The notes beneath the pieces were generated by a model. It saw nothing but the letters and a program-made list of their open reading frames with translations, searched no databases and was not told the DNA's origin. A stretch of 64,000 nt of DNA from NCBI RefSeq assembly GCF_027921845.1, contig NZ_BSEN01000003.1, positions 163,701 to 227,700 on the forward strand, in the 5' to 3' direction. This stretch comes from Leifsonia poae. Its GTDB lineage: Bacteria > Actinomycetota > Actinomycetes > Actinomycetales > Microbacteriaceae. The translations under genes and the position numbers were made by a program. Below are positions 10,357 through 19,830 of the stretch, in pieces (the stretch's first letter is position 1; every line of letters starts with the position of its first letter).

Positions 10357-12143
10357 CAGCCGAGTTCCTCTCCGGTGGGAGTGCCGCTGGGAGTGCCGCT
10401 GGGAGTGCCGCCGGGGGTTGCGGTGGTGGTGCCGGCGTTCGCGCCGGGGTCGACCGCGGGCCGCGGACGGGACGGCGGGAACGCTCCCCAGCGATGGCTG
10501 CGGTCGCTCTGCGCCGAGGTGATCGCCGTTGCGGCGACCTGGTCGAAGAGCACGACGCTCTGCTCGCGGTCGATGGCGGGCAGCCGGGGACGCACCGGGC
10601 CCGAGACCGTGTGCAGCCGGGTGGACGCGAGGGCGAGCATCCGGTCGATCGGGCCCTGGTAGAGCTCGAGGCTCTGCAGGCGGGCGAGCGGCACGATGGC
10701 GAGGCTGCGCCAGACGACGCCGCGCCGCAGCAGCAGCACGCCGCCGATCATGCTGTAGCCGGTGCGCTGCCAGGAGAACGGGCGGATCCACGCCGCCCGC
10801 TTCGGGCTGCCGACGAAATCGTCGCGACCGCGTGAAGTCATGCCGGCCGCGATGATCGCGCGATGCTCCTCGATGGCGAACTCGGGGAGGACGAGCGCGA
10901 GCACCCGTTCGACGTCCCTGGCGTCGCCGACCGGCAGCATCGTCGTGTTGGGCTGACCGGCGGCACCTTTCTCGCGCGAGTGGCCGGCGGTGTCGATCCG
11001 GATCTGCCACCAGCCGAACGGGCGCCAGAGCAGGGGCTGCATGACCTCGACGGCGTGGATGCGGCCGGGCGGGAGCGTCTCGTTGCTGGTGCTCAGGAGC
11101 CCGAAACCGAGCCGCACCCCGTCGGGCGTGCCCGCGATCGAGTACCGGAGGGACTTGGTGAACCGGTTGATGTAGAAGCTCGCCGAACCGATCAGGCCGG
11201 GCAGCACGACGAACAGCAGCCAGACCCGGCCGGTCGACGCACCGACGACGAGGAGCGCGACGACGATCAGCAGGAACACGGTGAATCCGCTCAGCAGCAG
11301 CGAGCCGAACAACCGCAACGGCGGAATCTTCACGACCGACTGCGGAGGCGCGGCGTTCGGGTCGAGTTCGGGCGCCATGAACTCGTTCACCCGGCGGTTG
11401 ACGAGGTCGGAGACGCCGGCGGTGCGCGCCGCCGGTGCGGGGACGACCGGCTGGCCGTTCGCGTCGAACAGCGCGACGGCCGGCCCTGCCGGGGGCGGCG
11501 TGGGCGTGCCGCCGGCAGCCGTGCCGCCGGCAGCTGCGCCGTCGACGGCCGCACCGTCGACACCGCCCGCCGCTTCGGAGCGCTCGGCCTCCCGCACGCC
11601 CGAGGCCAGCCGCAGTACGTCACCGCGCAGCCCGTCGGCGAGGGTCGATCCGAGGTACGAGAGCTGCACGTTCGCGTCGTGCCCGGCCACCGAGATGTCC
11701 AGCTTCGCCGCACCGAAGATGCGCGCCAGGAACGGCCGCACCACGTTGATGCCCTGGATGCGATCCAGCCGCGCCTTGCGCTGGGTGCGGAAAAGGATGC
11801 CGCTGCGCACCTCGACCGCGTCTCCGGTGATGCGGAAGCTGTGCATCCGCCACGACAGGTAGAAGCCGCCGATGCACAGGGTCAGCACGACGACGAGGGC
11901 GAGCAGCGCCCAGCCCTCCCAGCCGCGGTTGTAGATCTCGTCGAGCGGGTCGCCGCCGAAGTCAGGGCCGCCGACGAAGAAGGTGACGATGCGCTCGCGC
12001 AAATTCGACAGCACGTAGCCGAGCACCGCGATGAACACGATGCCGCCGCGCAGCAACGGCGTGGCCGGATGGAGGCGGTGCCACTCCCCGTCGGTGAACC
12101 GCTCGGCGGCCTTCTCGGCGGGGCTGAGCTGGGCGCCGGTCAC
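10356..12143 (-). CDS. PH-domain (YdbT-type) membrane protein
   Basis: A 595-residue membrane protein with two pairs of transmembrane helices (about 30-50 with 90-110, and about 300-350) and bacterial PH (DUF304, bPH_2) domains after each pair. It resembles Bacillus YdbT, which works with YdbS; in Bacillus that pair helps resist a bacteriocin-like peptide. I chose GTG at 12143 because it overlaps the upstream stop in a GTGA arrangement. The C-terminus has repeated Gly-Thr-Pro-Ser units encoded by near-perfect 12-bp DNA repeats. An Ala/Gly/Thr-rich insert near 200-235 separates the halves. Confidence 0.85.
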   Translation of the reverse strand: MTGAQLSPAEKAAERFTDGEWHRLHPATPLLRGGIVFIAVLGYVLSNLRERIVTFFVGGPDFGGDPLDEIYNRGWEGWALLALVVVLTLCIGGFYLSWRMHSFRITGDAVEVRSGILFRTQRKARLDRIQGINVVRPFLARIFGAAKLDISVAGHDANVQLSYLGSTLADGLRGDVLRLASGVREAERSEAAGGVDGAAVDGAAAGGTAAGGTPTPPPAGPAVALFDANGQPVVPAPAARTAGVSDLVNRRVNEFMAPELDPNAAPPQSVVKIPPLRLFGSLLLSGFTVFLLIVVALLVVGASTGRVWLLFVVLPGLIGSASFYINRFTKSLRYSIAGTPDGVRLGFGLLSTSNETLPPGRIHAVEVMQPLLWRPFGWWQIRIDTAGHSREKGAAGQPNTTMLPVGDARDVERVLALVLPEFAIEEHRAIIAAGMTSRGRDDFVGSPKRAAWIRPFSWQRTGYSMIGGVLLLRRGVVWRSLAIVPLARLQSLELYQGPIDRMLALASTRLHTVSGPVRPRLPAIDREQSVVLFDQVAATAITSAQSDRSHRWGAFPPSRPRPAVDPGANAGTTTATPGGTPSGTPSGTPTGEELG

Positions 12144-12625
12144 AGCCCGGCCCGTCTGCTCTCCGCGAGTTCGACGAGGCGGTCGCGCAACTCTGCGGCC
12201 ACCGGTTCGGGCAGCCCCGGGATGACGACGCCGGTCGACGCCGCGGCCGTCACGAACTTGAGGTCGGCCAGCCCGAGCAGGCGCCCGACCGGTCCGCGGT
12301 TGATGTCGATGAGCTGCATGCGGCCGTACGGCACCGAGACGAAGCGCTGGAACATGATGCCGCGGCGGAACAGCAGATCGTCTTCGCGGGTGCGATATCC
12401 GATCGACCGCGCACGCCGTGGCGCGATGATCAGGGCGATGATGCTGATCACGACGACGGCCGCGAGCAGGATCCAACCCGCGTTCCAGCCTGCGACGAGC
12501 CAGAGGAAGACCGACACCGCGCTGGCGATCAGTCCGGAGATCACCGTGCTGACGATGACCACGACGACGTACTTGGGCGACACCCGGTTCCACTCCCCGA
12601 CGGAGAGATCAAGGCGATTTTGCAT
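12140..12625 (-). CDS. PH-domain (YdbS-type) membrane protein
   Basis: A 161-residue protein with two transmembrane helices (about 18-42 and 48-66) followed by a bacterial PH domain (DUF304) containing RTREDDLLFRRGIMF and the RLLGLADLKF segment typical of the family. It pairs with the larger YdbT-type protein encoded next, with a 4-bp overlap. Its start lies inside the end of the DUF3180 gene (17-bp overlap), so the three genes are translationally linked. Confidence 0.88.
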   Translation of the reverse strand: MQNRLDLSVGEWNRVSPKYVVVVIVSTVISGLIASAVSVFLWLVAGWNAGWILLAAVVVISIIALIIAPRRARSIGYRTREDDLLFRRGIMFQRFVSVPYGRMQLIDINRGPVGRLLGLADLKFVTAAASTGVVIPGLPEPVAAELRDRLVELAESRRAGL

Positions 12626-13088
12626 GGGCGTTCTCCGGATCGTCGTCGTTGTCTTCCGGGGGGAGCGTGCACATGTGCTCGGCCACGAGGCCGGCGGCGA
12701 GTAGTACGGCGGCGCCGACGGTGGTGGCGACGGCCAGCCACACGGCGGAACCGCCGGGGATCACGGCGCGGCTCAGCAGGAACACCAGCACGCCCGCGCC
12801 CGCGCCGGTCAGGAGGGCGCCGCTCAGGCTGCACGCCTTCGCGAGCACGACGATGCGCATGGCCTGGAACGGGTCGATGCGGCGCGAGGTGCGCCCGTGG
12901 GTCGCGCGGCGGATCGGGATGGCGAAGGCCACCACGATGATCGCGATGACGACGAGGGTGATCGGCAGGCTCAGCGGCGGGATGAAGACGGCGACTCCGC
13001 CGCCGGCGGCCGCGAGCTCGATCAGGAAGCCGATCACCGCCCCGGCGACGCCGAGGCCGATGAGGGACGTCGCCCTGGTGCGTCTCAT
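12609..13088 (-). CDS. DUF3180 membrane protein
   Basis: A 159-residue, four-helix membrane protein starting MRRTRATSLIGLG. The motif RIDPFQAMRIVVLAKA between helices two and three is the hallmark of actinobacterial DUF3180 proteins, which sit after the folate genes in many genomes and have no known function. The ATG at 13088 overlaps the folK stop (ATGA). The C-terminal tail is acidic (PEDNDDDPEN). Confidence 0.88.
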   Translation of the reverse strand: MRRTRATSLIGLGVAGAVIGFLIELAAAGGGVAVFIPPLSLPITLVVIAIIVVAFAIPIRRATHGRTSRRIDPFQAMRIVVLAKACSLSGALLTGAGAGVLVFLLSRAVIPGGSAVWLAVATTVGAAVLLAAGLVAEHMCTLPPEDNDDDPENAHAKSP

Positions 13089-13633
13089 CGGGCGGTCCCC
13101 TTCGCTTCGTACGGGGTCACGACGTCGGCGGAGCCGGCCGCGAGGTCGGCTACGCGTCCGTGACCGGTGAGCACCGCATCCGGATCGATCGCGAGCCACG
13201 GAACGAGCACGAAGCCGCGCCCGGCCGCGCGCGGATGCGGCAGGGTGAGACGTTCGTCGTCGGCGGTGCGGCCGTCGTAGTCGACGATGTCGATGTCGAT
13301 CGTGCGATCACCCCAGCGCTCCTGGCGAACCCGTCCCAGCTCGTCTTCGACCGCATTGACCGTGTCGAGCAGCGCGTGCGGGTCGAGCGTGGTGTGGATG
13401 CGGGCGACGGCGTTCAGGTACGCGGGTGCGTCGTGGTCCACTCCGGTGAGCTTGAGTGCCGGCGTCTCGTAGAGCGGCGACACGGCGTCGATCCGGATGC
13501 CCGGGGTCGTCTCGAGCGTCGCGAGCGCCGCGCGCAGAGTCGCCTCGCGGTCGCCCAGGTTCGCGCCGAAGGCGAGCACGGCGGGAACCGCCGGACGCAG
13601 CCGCTGCGGCTTGGGACGCACGGCGGCGGTCAC
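13085..13633 (-). CDS. folK: 2-amino-4-hydroxy-6-hydroxymethyldihydropteridine pyrophosphokinase
   Basis: HPPK transfers pyrophosphate from ATP to the pterin before condensation with p-aminobenzoate. The 182-residue protein has the HPPK features FGANLGDRE, SPLYETPAL, then RWGDRTIDIDI and LPHPRA, which carry the metal- and ATP-binding Asp residues. The GTG start at 13633 overlaps the folB stop by 4 bp. The C-terminal 25 residues are specific to this group. Confidence 0.95.
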   Translation of the reverse strand: MTAAVRPKPQRLRPAVPAVLAFGANLGDREATLRAALATLETTPGIRIDAVSPLYETPALKLTGVDHDAPAYLNAVARIHTTLDPHALLDTVNAVEDELGRVRQERWGDRTIDIDIVDYDGRTADDERLTLPHPRAAGRGFVLVPWLAIDPDAVLTGHGRVADLAAGSADVVTPYEAKGTAR

Positions 13634-14016
13634 GACCGCTCCCTCCGGATGCGCACCGCGACATCGCCGAACGGCACCTCGATGGGCGCGTCGGGCTTGT
13701 GCACGGTCACCTCGACCGCCAGCACCGGGGGGTGACCGAGCACGACGGCGGCGACGCGTTCGGCGACCGTCTCGATGAGGTCGACGGGATCACGGCGCAC
13801 GGCGTCGGCCACCTCCACCGCGAGCTCGCCGTAGTGCACCGTGTTCGCGACGTCGTCGCTCGCCGACGCGGGCGAGAGGTCGAGGTGCGCCGTCAGGTCG
13901 ATCACGAAGTCCTGGCCGTTCTCCCGCTCGAAGTCGTAGACGCCGTGGTTGGCGCGCACGCGCAGACCGGTGAGGATGATCGCGTCGGATCCCCCGGACG
14001 AAGCTGGCCTAGTCAT
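13630..14016 (-). CDS. folB: Dihydroneopterin aldolase
   Basis: Cleaves 7,8-dihydroneopterin to the hydroxymethyl pterin used by FolK. The 128-residue protein contains ITGLR-type LTGLRVRANHGVYDFE, an ERVA segment and the C-terminal VTVHKPDAPI with the conserved lysine. The ATG at 14016 lies inside the last codons of folP (8-bp overlap). Longer in-frame readings upstream overlap folP and are not credible. Confidence 0.95.
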   Translation of the reverse strand: MTRPASSGGSDAIILTGLRVRANHGVYDFERENGQDFVIDLTAHLDLSPASASDDVANTVHYGELAVEVADAVRRDPVDLIETVAERVAAVVLGHPPVLAVEVTVHKPDAPIEVPFGDVAVRIRRERS

Positions 14017-14812
14017 CTCTTCCAGCTTGCCATGCCCTGACCACATCCAGTGCGATGCGCGTCGAGGGCACGTCGTGCACGCGCACGGCCCAGACGCCCG
14101 CCTCTGCCGCGAGCGCGCTGATGACGGCCGTCGGGGCATCCCGCTCGCTCGCCGGGGCGCCGTCGGGCAGCAGCGCGCCGAGGAACCGCTTGCGCGACGC
14201 CCCGATCAGCACCGGATAGCCCAGGGTCTCGAACGCGGCCAGGTCACCGAGGACCTGCCAGTTGTGCTCGCCGGTCTTGGAGAAGCCGAGGCCGGGGTCG
14301 ACGATGAGCTTCGACGGGTCGACGCCGCGCTGCACGAGGTCGGTCAGCCGCGCCGAAAGCTCCGACCGCACCTCCGACACCGTGTCGGTGTAGCGCGCGA
14401 GCGTGTCCATCGAGTCGCTCTGGCCGCGCCAGTGCATCACGACGTACTGCAGGTCGGTGTCGAGCACCGCCTGGGGCATGTCCGGATCCGCCAGGCCGCC
14501 CGACACATCGTTGATGATCGCGGCACCGGCGTCGGCCGCCGCGCGTGCCGTCGACGCGTTCATGGTGTCGACGCTGACGGTGATGCCGCGCTCGGCCAGA
14601 GCGCGGATCACCGGGATGACACGCGTGCGCTCCTCGGCCGGATCGACCCGCACGGCGCCCGGACGCGTCGACTCGCCACCGACGTCGATGATGTCCGCGC
14701 CCTGGGCGACGAGCTGGTGCGCGTGATCGATCGCCGCGTCGGCCTCGAACCACAGGCCGCCGTCGCTGAACGAGTCCGGCGTCACGTTGAGGACGCCCAT
14801 GATGAGCGTCAC
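14009..14812 (-). CDS. folP: Dihydropteroate synthase
   Basis: Joins the pterin pyrophosphate to p-aminobenzoate; it is the target of sulfonamides. The 267-residue TIM-barrel protein has the signatures MGVLNVTPDSFSDGG, DVGGESTRPGA, the DPGLGFSKT loop and IGASRKRFLG. The GTG at 14812 overlaps the folE stop by 4 bp (GTGA), giving a start VTLIMGVLNV; the internal ATG at 14800 is the alternative. It ends with TAG, evidence that TAG is a normal stop here. Confidence 0.96.
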   Translation of the reverse strand: MTLIMGVLNVTPDSFSDGGLWFEADAAIDHAHQLVAQGADIIDVGGESTRPGAVRVDPAEERTRVIPVIRALAERGITVSVDTMNASTARAAADAGAAIINDVSGGLADPDMPQAVLDTDLQYVVMHWRGQSDSMDTLARYTDTVSEVRSELSARLTDLVQRGVDPSKLIVDPGLGFSKTGEHNWQVLGDLAAFETLGYPVLIGASRKRFLGALLPDGAPASERDAPTAVISALAAEAGVWAVRVHDVPSTRIALDVVRAWQAGRDD

Positions 14813-15384
14813 GCGACGCCACGTCCGATCAGCGCGATCAGCTCGGCGCGGGCGGCCGGCTCGGTGAACGCCCCGCGCGAGGCGATGGTCACGGTCGTGC
14901 TGTCCGTCTGCCGCGCGCCGCGGGTCGTCACGCAGGTGTGCGCGGCGTCGAGGACGACGAGCACTCCGCGCGCGTCGAGACCGCTCTCGATCACGTCGGC
15001 GATCTGCTCGGTCAGGCGCTCCTGCACCTGGGGGCGTGCGGCCAGCGTGTCGATGACGCGCGGGATGCGGCCCAGTCCGACAACGCGCTCGCCCGGCAGG
15101 TAGGCGACGTGCGCCACACCGAGGAACGGGAGCAGGTGGTGTTCGCACACCGACCGGAACCGGATGTCGCGCAGCAGCACCGTCTCGGCATCCGGGCCCT
15201 CGAGCGGGACCGGCTCGCCGAGGTCCTCCAGCGGGTCGGCGCCGATGCCCGAGAAGAACTCCTCGTAGGCGTCGGCCACCCGCTGCGGGGTGGTTTCGAG
15301 CCCCGGACGCGCAGGATCCTCGCCGATGGCGGCGAGGATCTCGGCGACGGCCGCCTCGATGCGCGGACGATCGAAACCGGTCAT
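14809..15384 (-). CDS. folE: GTP cyclohydrolase I
   Basis: First step of folate synthesis: GTP to dihydroneopterin triphosphate. The 191-residue protein has the zinc and catalytic residues in FRSVCEHHLLPF and the later Cys in AAHTCVTTRG. ATG at 15384 gives the standard N-terminus; it lies 13 bp after the ftsH stop, so ftsH and the folate genes probably share a transcript, a common actinobacterial arrangement. Confidence 0.97.
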   Translation of the reverse strand: MTGFDRPRIEAAVAEILAAIGEDPARPGLETTPQRVADAYEEFFSGIGADPLEDLGEPVPLEGPDAETVLLRDIRFRSVCEHHLLPFLGVAHVAYLPGERVVGLGRIPRVIDTLAARPQVQERLTEQIADVIESGLDARGVLVVLDAAHTCVTTRGARQTDSTTVTIASRGAFTEPAARAELIALIGRGVA

Positions 15385-15397
15385 GCGCGCGCCGGCT

Positions 15398-17404
15398 CTA
15401 TGCCGTGGCCGGTCGCGGCTTGCGTACGGGGGCGCGCTTGGGCTTCGACGGCGGCTCCGAGTCGATCCCGCCGTCGACGGCACCCGAATCGATGGGGGCC
15501 TTCGCCTTGGGGAACTCGATCGGCGGAACGTCCGAGAGGGGACGCTTGTCGCTCGAGAGCCACTGCGGGCGCTCGGGCAGCTGCACGATGTCTTTGAAGA
15601 TCTCGGCGATCTGGTTGTGGTCGAGCGTCTCGTGCTCGAGGAGCGCAGCCGCGAGCCGGTCGAGGATCGCCCGGTTCTCGTTGATGACCTCCCACGCCTC
15701 GTCGTGCGCCTTCTCGATGAGGGCGCGCACCTCGGCGTCGACCCGCTCGGCGATGCGCTCGGAGTAGTCGCGCTGGTGACCCATGTCGCGGCCGAGGAAC
15801 ATCTCGCCGTTGGCCTGACCCAGCTTGACCGAGCCGATGTCGGCGCTCATGCCGTACTCGGTGACCATCTTGCGGGCGATCGAGGTCGCCTTCTCGATGT
15901 CGTTCGAGGCGCCCGTGGTGGGGTCGTGGAAGATGATCTCCTCCGCGACGCGTCCGCCCATGGCGTAGGCCAGCTGGTCGAGCAGCTCGTTGCGCGAGAC
16001 CGAGTAGCGGTCTTCGATCGGCATCACCATGGTGTAGCCGAGCGCGCGTCCACGCGGAAGGATCGTGATCTTCGTCACCGGGTCGGTGTGCCGCATCGCG
16101 GCGGCGGCGAGGGCGTGGCCACCCTCGTGGTAGGCCGTGATGAGCTTCTCCTGGTCGCGCATCACTCTGGTGCGCTTCTGGGGGCCGGCAATGACGCGGT
16201 CGACGGCCTCGTCGAGGGCGCGGTTGTCGATCAGCTGCGCGTTGGAGCGCGCGGTCAGCAGGGCCGCCTCGTTCAGCACGTTCGCCAGGTCGGCGCCGGT
16301 GAAGCCGGGCGTCTTGCGAGCCAGCACTTCGAGGTCGACGGATGCGGCGAGCGGCTTGCCGCGCCCGTGCACCTCGAGGATCTTCTTGCGGCCGAGCATG
16401 TCGGGAGCATCCACGCCGATCTGACGGTCGAAACGACCGGGGCGCAGCAGCGCGGGGTCGAGGATGTCGGGACGGTTCGTGGCCGCGATCAGGATGACGT
16501 TGGTCTTCGGGTCGAAGCCGTCCATCTCGACCAGCAGCTGGTTGAGCGTCTGCTCGCGCTCGTCGTGCCCGCCGCCGAGCCCGGCGCCGCGGTGACGGCC
16601 GACCGCGTCGATCTCGTCGACGAAGATGATGGCCGGAGCGTTCTCCTTGGCCTGCTGGAACAGGTCGCGCACACGGCTCGCACCGACACCGACGAACATC
16701 TCGACGAAGTCCGAACCGGAGATGGAGTAGAAGGGGACGCCGGCCTCGCCTGCGACAGCGCGGGCGAGCAGGGTCTTACCCGTTCCGGGAGGGCCGTACA
16801 GCAGCACGCCCTTGGGGATGCGGGCGCCGACGGCCTGGAACTTCGCCGGCTCCTTGAGGAAGTCCTTGATCTCCTCGAGCTCTTCGATCGCCTCGTCCGA
16901 GCCCGCGACGTCATCGAACGTCACCTTCGGGCTCTCCTTGGTCACGAGCTTTGCGCGCGACTTGCCGAACTGCATGACCTTGTTGCCGCCGCCCTGCATG
17001 CCGGAGAGCATGATCCAGAAGAACACGCCGATCAGCAGCACCGGGATGAGGAAGCCGAGCGCCGACAGCAGCCAGTTGGGCTGGGGCACCTCGTCGTCGT
17101 ATCCCTTGGGCAGGTTCGCGTTGTCGACGGCCTCGACCACATCCGTGCCACGAGGGGTCACGTAATAGAACTGGACCTGGCTGCCCAGCGTCTTGTCAGG
17201 CTGCAGCAGCGTCAGGTCGACGCGGTTCTCACCGTCGACGATCTTCGCACTCGCGACCTTGTCGTCTTTGAGGAGCTCGAGACCCTTCTGGGTCGACACC
17301 CCCTTGAAACCCGACATCGTGATCAGACTCGAGCCGATCCACACGGCGATGATGGCCAGCACGATGTAGAGAATCGGCCCGCGGAAGATCTTCTTGGCGT
17401 TCAT
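15398..17404 (-). CDS. ftsH: ATP-dependent zinc metalloprotease FtsH
   Basis: Membrane-bound AAA+ protease that degrades misassembled membrane proteins and regulators. The 668-residue protein has transmembrane helices at about 10-28 and 111-134 flanking an extracellular domain. It has Walker A GPPGTGK at 204-210, Walker B FVDEID near 261-266, and the zinc-binding HEGGH at 426-430. The C-terminal tail (about 620-668) is Lys/Pro-rich and variable. ATG start at 17404; the stop is TAG. Confidence 0.98.
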   Translation of the reverse strand: MNAKKIFRGPILYIVLAIIAVWIGSSLITMSGFKGVSTQKGLELLKDDKVASAKIVDGENRVDLTLLQPDKTLGSQVQFYYVTPRGTDVVEAVDNANLPKGYDDEVPQPNWLLSALGFLIPVLLIGVFFWIMLSGMQGGGNKVMQFGKSRAKLVTKESPKVTFDDVAGSDEAIEELEEIKDFLKEPAKFQAVGARIPKGVLLYGPPGTGKTLLARAVAGEAGVPFYSISGSDFVEMFVGVGASRVRDLFQQAKENAPAIIFVDEIDAVGRHRGAGLGGGHDEREQTLNQLLVEMDGFDPKTNVILIAATNRPDILDPALLRPGRFDRQIGVDAPDMLGRKKILEVHGRGKPLAASVDLEVLARKTPGFTGADLANVLNEAALLTARSNAQLIDNRALDEAVDRVIAGPQKRTRVMRDQEKLITAYHEGGHALAAAAMRHTDPVTKITILPRGRALGYTMVMPIEDRYSVSRNELLDQLAYAMGGRVAEEIIFHDPTTGASNDIEKATSIARKMVTEYGMSADIGSVKLGQANGEMFLGRDMGHQRDYSERIAERVDAEVRALIEKAHDEAWEVINENRAILDRLAAALLEHETLDHNQIAEIFKDIVQLPERPQWLSSDKRPLSDVPPIEFPKAKAPIDSGAVDGGIDSEPPSKPKRAPVRKPRPATA

Positions 17405-17512
17405 GGTGCAGCCAGAGTACCGCCCCGCCGCTGTGCACCGCCTGCGTGTTCGCTCTCGGCGCGCTTAGCGTCGCCGAGTGCCCGCGGGCCTCGCGGTAGA
17501 CAGGCTGTGCGG

Positions 17513-18064
17513 CTAGCTGTAGACCGCAGGAGCGAGGATGCCGACGCCCCTCAGGTTGCGGTACTTCTCCGCGTAGTCGAGGCCGTACCCGACGACGAAC
17601 TGGTTCGGGATCTCGAAGCCGACGTACTTGACGTCGATGTCGACGCGCGCCGCCTCCGGCTTGCGCAGCAGCGTGCAGATCTCAATGGACTCCGGACCGC
17701 GCGAACGCAGGTTGGCGAGCAGCCACGACAGCGTGAGCCCCGAGTCGATGATGTCTTCGACGATCAGCACGGTCTTGCCGCTGAGATCGGTGTCGAGGTC
17801 TTTGAGGATGCGCACCACGCCGCTCGACGCGGTGCCGGAGCCGTAGGAGCTCACCGCCATCCAGTCCATCGTGATCGGCAGCTTGAGCTCGCGCGCGAGG
17901 TCGGCCATGACCATGACCGCGCCCTTCAGCACGCCGATCAGCAGCACATCCTTGCCGGCGTAGTCGCGCTCGATCTCGCGGCACAGCTCGGCGAGGCGAG
18001 AGCGGATCTGCTCCTCGGTGATGAGAATCTCGGTCAGGTCGTCGTTAACGTCCGTGAACTCCAT
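17513..18064 (-). CDS. hpt: Hypoxanthine phosphoribosyltransferase
   Basis: Purine salvage enzyme making IMP or GMP from the base and PRPP. The 183-residue protein has the PRPP-binding motif VLIVEDIIDSGLTL, the SSYGSGT loop and the C-terminal VGYGLDYAEKYRNL base-binding segment. ATG at 18064 gives MEFTDVNDDL. It lies 16 bp after tilS, a conserved actinobacterial pairing, and 108 bp before ftsH. Confidence 0.97.
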   Translation of the reverse strand: MEFTDVNDDLTEILITEEQIRSRLAELCREIERDYAGKDVLLIGVLKGAVMVMADLARELKLPITMDWMAVSSYGSGTASSGVVRILKDLDTDLSGKTVLIVEDIIDSGLTLSWLLANLRSRGPESIEICTLLRKPEAARVDIDVKYVGFEIPNQFVVGYGLDYAEKYRNLRGVGILAPAVYS

Positions 18065-18080
18065 GAGGGCGGTGCGGTCC

Positions 18081-19157
18081 TTAGGTCTGTGAAGAAAAAA
18101 TGAGCAGCCCGTTCTGCCTGACAACTCTAACGCCTGGCAGGCTGAGTGCTTTCTGGCCGTGCCAGTCGGTGATCAGCTCCGTGACGGCGATGGTGTGCGT
18201 GCGGCTGAGCGACACCCCGAACTCCGACGAGACGACCAGACGGATGATCCGCTGACGCAGCGCCGGGGGGTCCGCCGATAGGCCGCGCACGTCCAGGGCG
18301 ACGTGGCCGTCGTCGGTCTGCGTCACGAGCTCGAGCGCCCACTCGAGCGCGAGCCCGTCGAGCGCCTCGTTGTCTTCGCGGAGCTGCTCGGCCGTGCGGG
18401 CGAGCGCCTCCGCGACCCCCGGTCCGAGCTCCCGCTCCAGCACGGGCAGCACGGATGCCCGAACGCGCACCCGTGCGTACGACGGGTCGTCGTTGTGCGG
18501 ATCGTCCCAGAACGGCAGGCCGCTCTCGGCGCAGAACGCCCTGGTCGTCTCGCGTCGGAGTGCAAGCAGCGGACGCAGCAGCCGGCCGGTGTCGGGCAGC
18601 ATGCCCTGAAGACTCGTGGGGCCCGAGCCGCGGGCGAGACCGAGCAGCACCGTCTCGGCCTGATCGTCGAGGGTGTGGGCGAGCAGGATGCGCGCCGCTC
18701 CGGTCGCAGCCAGGGCCCGGTCGAAGGCCTCGTGGCGGGCGTTGCGGGCGGCGGCCTCCGGGCCCGTCGCCTCGTCGTCGACGCGCACGGTCTCCACGAG
18801 CACCGGGTCGAGGCCGAGCTGCTCCGCCTGGGCGGCCGCCGCAGCGGCCACGCGGTCAGAGCCCTCCTGCAGGCCGTGGTCGACGACCACGGCGCCGGCG
18901 CGATAGCCGGCCCGAGGCGCCTCGAAGGCAGTCGCTGCCGCTAGGGCGAGGGAGTCGGCGCCTCCACTGAGGCCGACCAGCAGGAGGGCGCCAGACGCGA
19001 GCGACTGCGGGCGCGCCGGGCCGTGGTCGTCGTGCGGGTCCGGCGTCGGGAGGGCGGCGGCGGCGGCGAGCGCCTCCCGTACCGCACGGCGCACATCCGC
19101 GATCGCCGGCGTGAGCCGTGGCCGGCGCGAGGGGTCCGGGGAGCCGTCTGCGTGCAT
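18081..19157 (-). CDS. tilS: tRNA(Ile)-lysidine synthetase
   Basis: Modifies C34 of the AUA-reading tRNA-Ile to lysidine with ATP and lysine. The 358-residue protein has the N-type ATP pyrophosphatase P-loop SGGADS at 64-69, followed by [17 protein letters not shown], which is typical of TilS. A C-terminal TilS domain follows. It is the first gene of the minus-strand cluster and is divergent from ppa across about 100 bp. Confidence 0.95.
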   Translation of the reverse strand: MHADGSPDPSRRPRLTPAIADVRRAVREALAAAAALPTPDPHDDHGPARPQSLASGALLLVGLSGGADSLALAAATAFEAPRAGYRAGAVVVDHGLQEGSDRVAAAAAAQAEQLGLDPVLVETVRVDDEATGPEAAARNARHEAFDRALAATGAARILLAHTLDDQAETVLLGLARGSGPTSLQGMLPDTGRLLRPLLALRRETTRAFCAESGLPFWDDPHNDDPSYARVRVRASVLPVLERELGPGVAEALARTAEQLREDNEALDGLALEWALELVTQTDDGHVALDVRGLSADPPALRQRIIRLVVSSEFGVSLSRTHTIAVTELITDWHGQKALSLPGVRVVRQNGLLIFSSQT

Positions 19158-19262
19158 CCCGTAACGCTATTGCACGAGCCTGTGGTCGCTCGCGGGCGAA
19201 TCCGGTCGGCAGCGGGTCGCTGTATCGTGATTGCAGACTTTCAAACGAGGAGAGAGCTAGGC

Positions 19263-19754
19263 ATGGCCGAATACGACGTCATCATCGAAATCCCCAAGGG
19301 CAGCCGCAACAAGTACGAGGTCGACCACAAGACCGGTCGTGTGTACCTGGACCGCGTGCTCTTCACGAGCTTCGTCTACCCCACCGACTACGGGTTCTTC
19401 GAGAACACCCTGGGCCTCGACGGCGACCCCGTCGACGTGCTCGTGCTCCTCGAGTACCCGCTCTTCCCGGGCGTGGGCGTGAAGGTCCGTCCTGTCGGCG
19501 TGCTCAACATGAGCGACGAGGCCGGCAGCGATGCCAAGGTCATCGCGGTGCCATACAAGGACCCGCGCTGGAAGCACATCCAGGATGTCAACGACATCCC
19601 CGAGGAGACCCGCAACGAGATCCAGCACTTCTTCGAGCGCTACAAAGACCTCGAGCCCGGCAAGTGGGTCAAGGTCGACGCCTGGGGCGACGCCGCCGAG
19701 GCGGAGGCGATCGTCGAGGCCGGCTTCAAGAAGCTCGCCGAAGAGGGCCACTGA
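19263..19754 (+). CDS. ppa: Inorganic pyrophosphatase
   Basis: Family I soluble pyrophosphatase that hydrolyses PPi and drives biosynthetic reactions. The 163-residue protein has [14 protein letters not shown], the metal-binding [10 protein letters not shown] loop and the [12 protein letters not shown] segment. ATG at 19263 has a GGAGAG ribosome binding site. The adjacent PPi-producing synthetases are on the opposite strand. Confidence 0.98.
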   Translation: MAEYDVIIEIPKGSRNKYEVDHKTGRVYLDRVLFTSFVYPTDYGFFENTLGLDGDPVDVLVLLEYPLFPGVGVKVRPVGVLNMSDEAGSDAKVIAVPYKDPRWKHIQDVNDIPEETRNEIQHFFERYKDLEPGKWVKVDAWGDAAEAEAIVEAGFKKLAEEGH

Positions 19755-19778
19755 CCCTCTGCGCGGTTGACACAGGGG

Positions 19779-19815
19779 AAAGGCTCCCGACCATCCGGTC
19801 GGGAGCCTTTCTCGT
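19779..19815 (+). terminator. Strong intrinsic terminator after ppa
   Basis: Perfect 14-bp stem (19779-19792 with 19797-19810, 4-base loop ATCC), ending in a TTT run. It lies between convergent ppa and the NlpC/P60 gene and may serve both. Confidence 0.95.
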
Positions 19816-19830
19816 TGCTGTCTGAGATCG

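Noticed and set aside
10863-12704. Plus-strand frame across the PH-domain genes
   Set aside because: Shadow; the minus-strand genes have overlapping starts and recognisable domains.
15290-18103. Very long plus-strand frame across ftsH and hpt
   Set aside because: Shadow of two well-supported genes on the other strand.
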